DNA of 10,566 nt, taken from positions 1 through 10,566 of the forward strand of contig JAGWRJ010000007.1 of the NCBI GenBank assembly GCA_028869725.1. The letters run 5' to 3'. A model generated the notes under the pieces. That model was given only the letters and a program-made list of their open reading frames with translations. It had not been told where the DNA came from and searched no databases. Positions 6,518-10,566 of this stretch are shown one piece after another (within the stretch, counting starts at the first letter, position 1; the number at the start of each line of letters is the position of its first letter). This DNA is from Alphaproteobacteria bacterium (GTDB taxonomy: Bacteria > Pseudomonadota > Alphaproteobacteria > Micropepsales > Micropepsaceae). The position numbers and the translations under genes were made by a program.

Positions 6518-7939
6518 TCAAGCCGCGCGCGACAGCTTCAGCCTGTCAAAGGCGCGTAGCGCCCGTTCCCGCCCGGCTGTCAGGTCTACCAGCGGGTGCG
6601 GGTAGGTGGTGCCCAGCCTGATGTTGGCCGCGTCAAGAACGTGGGCTGGCGCTTGCCATGGACTATGCAAAAAGCGGTCCGGCAGGCCTGAAATTTCCGG
6701 GACGAATTGTCGGACATAGCGACCATCAGGATCAAAACGCTGACCCTGCAAGACTGGATTGAAAATCCGGAAATAGGGTGCGGCATCGGCGCCGCATCCG
6801 GCGATCCATTGCCAACTTGCGCTGTTGTTGGCGAGGTCCGCGTCGACGAGCGTATCCCAGAACCATTTGGCGCCTACGCGCCAGTCGATCAGCATATGCT
6901 TGACCAGAAACGAGGCCGCGATCATGCGCACGCGATTGTGCATCCATCCCGTCGTCCACAGCTGGCGCATGCCAGCGTCGACAATCGGGATCCCGGTCTG
7001 ACCGTGCTGCCAGAGGGCGAGCTGGGCGTCGTCACGTGTCCAGGCAAATCGTGCAAAGCGGGGATCGAGCGGCGCCTCTGGGAGCTGTGGATGGTGAAAC
7101 AGAAGATGGTGGGAGAATTCGCGCCATGCGAGCTCGGAGAGAAATTTCTCGCTGACATCGTCGGTAAGGCGCAGGGCATGCCAGACCTGTCGGGGCGAGA
7201 TCTCGCCAAAGTGCAGATGTGCCGACAAGCGCGACGTGCCGGCACGCCCCGGCCAGTCCCGTGTCTGCGTGTAGGCATGCAGGCTCTCATCGAGAAATTC
7301 CGTGAGGCGGGTACGGGCGCCAGCCTCGCCAGGATCCCAGAAGGAAGGCCAAGCAGCCGCCCAATCGGGGGCGCGCGGCACGAGCGCCCAGCTTTCCAGC
7401 CGCTCTGAGGCGATGGGCGGCGCAAACCGTGGCAGCGCGGGCACGGGCAGGGGATCGGCGATGGCGAGCTGTCGAAGTGCCTTCCAGAACGGCGTGAACA
7501 CCCGGAACGGCGCACCCTCGCGCGTTTTCAGCCGCCAGGGTTCAACCAAAAGGTTGCCGAGGAAACTGTGGACTTCGATGTTGCGCCCTTGAAGGGCTGC
7601 CTTAAGGGCGCAGTCGCGTTCGATCGCGTAGGGTTCATAACAGCGGTTCCAGTAGATCTTCCGGGCACCGGTTTCACAGATGACCTGGCTGAGTACCGAT
7701 GCCGCCGGACCGCGCCTGAGAACAAGCGTGCCCCCCACGGCCTCAATGCTCTCTCCCAACGCCTTGAGGGAGTGATGTAACCACCAGCGACTTGCCGCAC
7801 CTGATGCCCATTCACCGGGAGTGTCATCATCCAGAATGAACAGGCAGACGAGCGGCTGGCCGCTCGCGCATGCAGCGCTGAGGGCAAGATTGTCGGCAAG
7901 ACGGAGGTCCTGTCGGAACCAGACAATTACGGGCTTCAT
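6518..7939 (-). CDS. phrB: Deoxyribodipyrimidine (CPD) photolyase, class I
   Basis: A 473-residue cryptochrome/photolyase-family flavoprotein, the length of E. coli PhrB. It uses blue light and reduced FAD to split UV-induced cyclobutane pyrimidine dimers. The N-terminal antenna domain opens with IVWFRQDLRLADN (5-17). The FAD domain has SRLSAHLHFGEISPRQVW (236-253), GIPIVDAGMRQLWTTGWMHNRVRM (316-339) and DADLANNSASWQW (366-378). W300, W353 and W376 fall at the spacing of the E. coli electron-transfer triad W306/W359/W382, and N372 matches the flavin-contacting N378; W378 fits the dimer-contacting Trp. This residue set favours DNA repair over a cryptochrome role. The antenna chromophore cannot be assigned. 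No Shine-Dalgarno precedes the ATG. It is divergent from the MHS symporter and the first gene of the minus-strand block. Confidence 0.95.
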   Translation of the reverse strand: MKPVIVWFRQDLRLADNLALSAACASGQPLVCLFILDDDTPGEWASGAASRWWLHHSLKALGESIEAVGGTLVLRRGPAASVLSQVICETGARKIYWNRCYEPYAIERDCALKAALQGRNIEVHSFLGNLLVEPWRLKTREGAPFRVFTPFWKALRQLAIADPLPVPALPRFAPPIASERLESWALVPRAPDWAAAWPSFWDPGEAGARTRLTEFLDESLHAYTQTRDWPGRAGTSRLSAHLHFGEISPRQVWHALRLTDDVSEKFLSELAWREFSHHLLFHHPQLPEAPLDPRFARFAWTRDDAQLALWQHGQTGIPIVDAGMRQLWTTGWMHNRVRMIAASFLVKHMLIDWRVGAKWFWDTLVDADLANNSASWQWIAGCGADAAPYFRIFNPVLQGQRFDPDGRYVRQFVPEISGLPDRFLHSPWQAPAHVLDAANIRLGTTYPHPLVDLTAGRERALRAFDRLKLSRAA

Positions 7940-8073
7940 GCTGCGAATACGCGCAAGAGGTGCATTTGGATCAATGCCCCTTGACTGCCAATAAACACGC
8001 CGTCAAGGGGTTACATCTCCGTCACGCACGTGCAAGGCTGACTACCTCAACCCAATCGCGGAGGACTGTTCGC
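7940..8073. promoter_or_regulatory. Divergent promoter region between photolyase and MHS symporter, with a 9-base inverted repeat
   Basis: This 134-base gap must hold the starts of both divergent units. Its centre is a perfect inverted repeat, CCCCTTGAC (7977-7985) and GTCAAGGGG (8002-8010), separated by 16 bases. Each arm contains TTGAC, a -35-like core, on opposite strands, so the repeat could be two back-to-back -35 elements, an operator, or both. No good -10 sits at the matching distance on either strand. On the minus strand a weak pair TTGATC (7969-7974) and CGTATT (7946-7951), 17 bases apart, ends six bases before the photolyase ATG. An 8-base palindrome GCACGTGC lies at 8026-8033. Promoter positions are tentative. 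Confidence 0.45.
8060..8065 (+). promoter_or_regulatory. Ribosome binding site that fixes the MHS symporter start
   Basis: GGAGGA lies eight bases before the GTG at 8074, near-ideal sequence and spacing. The in-frame GTG at 7960, which would extend the protein by 38 residues, has only a weak AAGAGG immediately against it and would run through the inverted repeat. Confidence 0.85.
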
Positions 8074-9375
8074 GTGGCCAGTACCGCCACCCCTGACACA
8101 CAAACCCATGAGCGCAAGCGACTGTCGGCCCTGAGCCTTGTGGCCGGACTGATCGGCAACGTCCTAGAATGGTACGATTTTGGCCTCTATGGGTATCTCG
8201 CCCCTTTGATCGCGGCGCGGTTTTTTCCCGCTCACAACGTCATCCTGTCGCTCATTGCTGCCTATGCGGGCTTTGCCATCGGTTTTGCTATGCGCCCGAT
8301 CGGGGCCCTTGTATTCGGCCATATCGGTGACCGCCTGGGACGGCGCACCGTTCTTGTTATGTCGGTAACCCTCATGGGACTGGCGACGACCGCGATCGGT
8401 CTTCTGCCCAATTACCAGATGGTCGGATTCTGGGCGCCGGTTCTTCTGCTTCTTGTCCGTCTGTTCCAGGGATTTTCTGTGGGTGGTGAATTCACCGGCT
8501 CAGTGTCCTATCTGATCGAAACGGCGCCAGCCAACCGGCGCGGTTACGCCGGTAGCTATGCCAACATTGGCTCGAGCGGCGGCTATCTTATCGCCGCGGG
8601 CCTAGCCGCGATCACGATGGCGCTGATTAGTGAGCATCCCAGCTTTGGCTGGGCATGGCGCCTTCCATTTCTTGGCGGCGGCGTCATCGCCGCCCTGGCA
8701 TTGTGGCTGCGCCAGCGACTGCCGATGTCGGCCTATGAGCCTGATGAGCCCGCGAAGGGAGAACCTCTGCCACTCGTCAAGGCCTTCAGGCGCAGCCCGC
8801 GCATCATGGTGCTGGTGATGCTCTTCACCTGGGGCTACGGGGTCGTCAATTACCTCACCATGGTGTTTCTGGCGACCTTCGCCAGCCGCTTCGGGACAAT
8901 TGCGCCCGCCGATGCGCTTACGCTCAACACGGTGGCTGAAGCGGTGGCGATCATTGTGGTACCGGCGGCAGGTTTTCTCAGTGACGTAACCTGGCGCCGG
9001 CGTACGCTCCTTCTACTCGCCTTCGGGCTGTTCCTGTTTGCCGCTTACGGCTTTTTCCGGCTGGCGATTTACCCAACACTTGTCGCGTTTGCGGCCGCCC
9101 AGCTGGGGTTTGGGGCGATGCTGGGCGTGGTGATGGGCATAGCACCAGCGATGCTGGCCGAAGCGTTCCACGCCGAATTCCGGCTGTCGGGATATTCGCT
9201 TGCCTTCAATTTTGGGTTAGGACTGGGTGGCGGAACAGCTCCGCTCATCGCCACGGCCCTGATCGATGCCAGTGGCGTGACCCTGGCGCCCGCCTTTTAT
9301 TTGATGTTCGGTTCGCTGATGGCAATGATAGCCCTGTATTTCATGCCCGATCGAAGTCGCGAGCCACTACTTTAG
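8074..9375 (+). CDS. MFS transporter of the metabolite:H+ symporter (MHS) family
   Basis: A 433-residue inner-membrane protein with about twelve hydrophobic segments. Family hallmarks are NVLEWYDFGLYGYLAPLIAARFFP (29-52), GFAMRPIGALVFGHIGDRLGRR (70-91), where G-D-R-x-G-R-R is the MFS loop 2-3 motif, and RLFQGFSVGGEFTGSVSYLIETAP (129-152). These place it near ProP, KgtP and citrate/dicarboxylate symporters that move small organic acids or osmolytes with protons. The late part (GTAPLIATALI) fits the usual MHS helix 11 region. The substrate cannot be read from sequence. It lacks the long C-terminal coiled coil of ProP: the protein ends just after the last helix at PDRSREPLL. The GTG start at 8074 is chosen on its GGAGGA. 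It stands alone: the next gene starts 70 bases later and is unrelated. Confidence 0.9.
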   Translation: MASTATPDTQTHERKRLSALSLVAGLIGNVLEWYDFGLYGYLAPLIAARFFPAHNVILSLIAAYAGFAIGFAMRPIGALVFGHIGDRLGRRTVLVMSVTLMGLATTAIGLLPNYQMVGFWAPVLLLLVRLFQGFSVGGEFTGSVSYLIETAPANRRGYAGSYANIGSSGGYLIAAGLAAITMALISEHPSFGWAWRLPFLGGGVIAALALWLRQRLPMSAYEPDEPAKGEPLPLVKAFRRSPRIMVLVMLFTWGYGVVNYLTMVFLATFASRFGTIAPADALTLNTVAEAVAIIVVPAAGFLSDVTWRRRTLLLLAFGLFLFAAYGFFRLAIYPTLVAFAAAQLGFGAMLGVVMGIAPAMLAEAFHAEFRLSGYSLAFNFGLGLGGGTAPLIATALIDASGVTLAPAFYLMFGSLMAMIALYFMPDRSREPLL

Positions 9376-9445
9376 AATCGCGAGGATTTGTGCAGAGCTG
9401 TCGAGCGCCGTCTCTAAATCCGTCCAGACTGGAAATCGAGTCATC

Positions 9446-10012
9446 ATGAGCGACAACGTTCCACTGCGGGCCCACGAGCATCGCGAGCACGCCGAACATG
9501 CTGCCGAAACGCAGGATATGTTCATCTCGCTGGTATCAATCACCATCGCCATCCTGGCGGTCATTGCATCCCTGGCCGGCAGCCTGGAAATGATCGAAGT
9601 GAGCCAGGTCATCACCCTTTCCAGTAATTCGGTACTGAGGCAAAATCAGGCGACCGACGCGTGGTCGGAATACCAGGCCAACAGTATCAAGAAGCACGTT
9701 TACGCCGCAGCTGCTTCCATCGCACCGGGATCGTCGTCTTCCCTCGGTGCGCTCTCCCAAAGGCAGGCTTCCAAACAGGCCAAGATTCGCCAGCGTGCGC
9801 TGATGGCTGAAGCTGAACGTGATCACCTGGCCAGAGAGAGTGAGCGGCACGAAATCCGGCATGTCTGGCTTGCGGCCGCGGCGACGCTTGCCGAAATCGC
9901 CATCGCCATCTCAACCGTGGCCATCGTCACGCGTCGGCGTAGCTTCTGGAAGGCGGCGATGGGCCTTGGTGTCATTAGCTTTGTTCTTCTGGTCGGTGCA
10001 TATCTCGTCTAG
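9446..10012 (+). CDS. DUF4337 family membrane protein
   Basis: A 188-residue protein of unknown function that matches the DUF4337 pattern. It has a short charged, His/Glu-rich N-terminus (HEHREHAEHAAE at 10-21), a membrane segment at about 26-47, and the family-like stretch ATDAWSEYQANSIKKHVY at 69-86. A Gln/Lys/Arg-rich, probably helical region follows at about 105-138, then two further membrane segments at about 140-161 and 167-187. Both the ATG and the spacing of GAG five bases upstream are acceptable; GGAA lies further out. No catalytic residues are recognisable. It is 70 bases after the MHS symporter and 104 bases before the deacetylase, all on the plus strand, and is probably not tightly coupled to either. 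The family name is from pattern recognition rather than a search. Confidence 0.8.
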   Translation: MSDNVPLRAHEHREHAEHAAETQDMFISLVSITIAILAVIASLAGSLEMIEVSQVITLSSNSVLRQNQATDAWSEYQANSIKKHVYAAAASIAPGSSSSLGALSQRQASKQAKIRQRALMAEAERDHLARESERHEIRHVWLAAAATLAEIAIAISTVAIVTRRRSFWKAAMGLGVISFVLLVGAYLV

Positions 10013-10116
10013 CAGGCGCGATCCGCGTGGCTCCTGCCGCTGCCAGTACGTGCCTGGCACCTGAGTTTCAAAGGGTAGCCGTTGACAGTCGCGCAGTGAG
10101 GTTTGCAAATGCAGCC
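10013..10116 (+). promoter_or_regulatory. Gap before the deacetylase: small inverted repeat and a candidate promoter
   Basis: The gap holds a perfect 6-base inverted repeat TGCCAG / CTGGCA (10041-10046 and 10054-10059, 7-base loop), which has no T-tract and is a poor terminator. A consensus -35 TTGACA lies at 10082-10087; exactly 17 bases later comes GCAAAT (10105-10110), a weak -10. Transcription would then begin at about 10117, on the start codon itself. The -35 is perfect, the -10 matches only half. Confidence 0.4.
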
Positions 10117-10566
10117 ATGGCAGAGGAACGCAAAAATCGCATCAGGTGCCGCGTGCAATTGCCACGTCGTATGGGCACGGTCGCCTTTGGCCTGACGCTG
10201 ATGCTTGGCGTGGTCAGCGGTGCCGATGCTGCCACACGGCAGGCAGTGCCGCAGATGCCGCGCGGGATTGCCTCGGCCTCCCACACATCTACAGCTTCAG
10301 CTCGCAGCAGTGCGCGTTCCCGTGAAGTGGCGGGTAATGCCGCGCAGAGGCCGGTGCACAGGGACATTAAGCACAAACGTGCCATGCCGGTGACCGCGGC
10401 AGCTGGCATCGCTGGCATGGAGCATGCTCCAGCGGTAGCGATCGTCATTGATGACCTGGGACCTGACGAGGCGCAAACGCGCGCGGCGATAGGGCTTCCC
10501 GCTACAGTGACGCTATCATTTTTGCCATACGCCGATGACGCGGCGAAGCTTGCGCGGGAGGCGGAA
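10117..10566 (+). CDS. Divergent polysaccharide deacetylase (YibQ/DUF610-like), N-terminal part, cut by window end
   Basis: The frame is open from an ATG at 10117 to the last base and gives 150 residues. A basic N-region (RKNRIRCRVQLPRR, 5-18) and a hydrophobic stretch at about 19-35 end in GADA, a plausible signal peptidase site after A38. An Ala/Ser/Arg-rich, low-complexity linker spans about 39-104. The catalytic domain starts with VAIVIDDLG (107-115) and continues LPATVTLSFLPYADDAAKLARE (127-148), both hallmarks of the divergent polysaccharide deacetylase family, a branch of NodB-like carbohydrate esterases in the periplasm. The true substrate is not known for most members. The frame is also open further upstream, with GTG codons at 10096 and 10027, but neither has a Shine-Dalgarno and the ATG gives the best signal peptide. 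The remaining C-terminal part lies beyond the window. Confidence 0.85.
   Translation, partial: MAEERKNRIRCRVQLPRRMGTVAFGLTLMLGVVSGADAATRQAVPQMPRGIASASHTSTASARSSARSREVAGNAAQRPVHRDIKHKRAMPVTAAAGIAGMEHAPAVAIVIDDLGPDEAQTRAAIGLPATVTLSFLPYADDAAKLAREAE

Noticed and set aside
6707..7408. 233-residue open frame antisense to the photolyase
   Set aside because: It overlaps the conserved FAD domain of a clear photolyase and shows no family pattern of its own.
10013..10078. Intrinsic terminator after the DUF4337 gene (TGCCAG/CTGGCA)
   Set aside because: A six-pair stem with a seven-base loop and no run of T after it is not enough to call a terminator.
10027..10116. Longer deacetylase starting at GTG 10027 or 10096
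   Set aside because: No Shine-Dalgarno before either, and the added residues would push the signal peptide inward; ATG 10117 gives a normal signal sequence.

Overview
The window is GC-rich, densely packed bacterial DNA carrying ordinary chromosomal housekeeping and transport genes. It most resembles an alphaproteobacterium: the cysteine synthase is of the long type shared by alphaproteobacteria and fungi, HisI is free-standing without a HisE domain, and the last gene is a divergent polysaccharide deacetylase with a long Ala/Ser/Arg-rich linker. No genus can be named from the sequence alone. I see no mobile element, phage gene, CRISPR array, rRNA or tRNA, and no stretch longer than about 135 bases without a gene.

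Layout. Positions 1-261 (+) are the 3' end of a D-arabinono-1,4-lactone-oxidase-like FAD enzyme. It converges on a long minus-strand block. Read in its own direction from 7939 down to 308, that block is: class I DNA photolyase; a 51-base gap; cysteine synthase, 3-mercaptopyruvate sulfurtransferase and GNAT acetyltransferase; an 89-base gap; POT-family peptide transporter, cystathionine beta-lyase, phosphoribosyl-AMP cyclohydrolase (HisI) and class I O-methyltransferase. Within each of the last two groups every junction is a 4-base ATGA overlap, five in all, so the groups look like two translationally coupled operons. Divergent from the photolyase, on the plus strand, are a metabolite:H+ symporter (MHS-type MFS), a DUF4337 membrane protein, and the 5' end of a divergent polysaccharide deacetylase that runs off the window.

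How the genes work together. The core theme is sulfur amino acid metabolism. Cysteine synthase makes cysteine, the sulfurtransferase moves sulfur from 3-mercaptopyruvate (a cysteine catabolite), and cystathionine beta-lyase makes homocysteine for methionine. The peptide transporter could feed in sulfur amino acids as peptides. HisI, the O-methyltransferase and the GNAT enzyme ride in these operons without an obvious shared pathway; the GNAT substrate is unknown.

Two starts were moved inward from the longest open frames on ribosome-binding-site evidence: the peptide transporter to 3964 and the MHS symporter to 8074. Two real gene fragments at the window edges, 1-261 and 10117-10566, were recognised by translating the sequence directly. 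The most interesting non-coding signals are palindromes in the two main regulatory gaps and a possible leaderless start for the deacetylase. I did not find a clearly new biological system.
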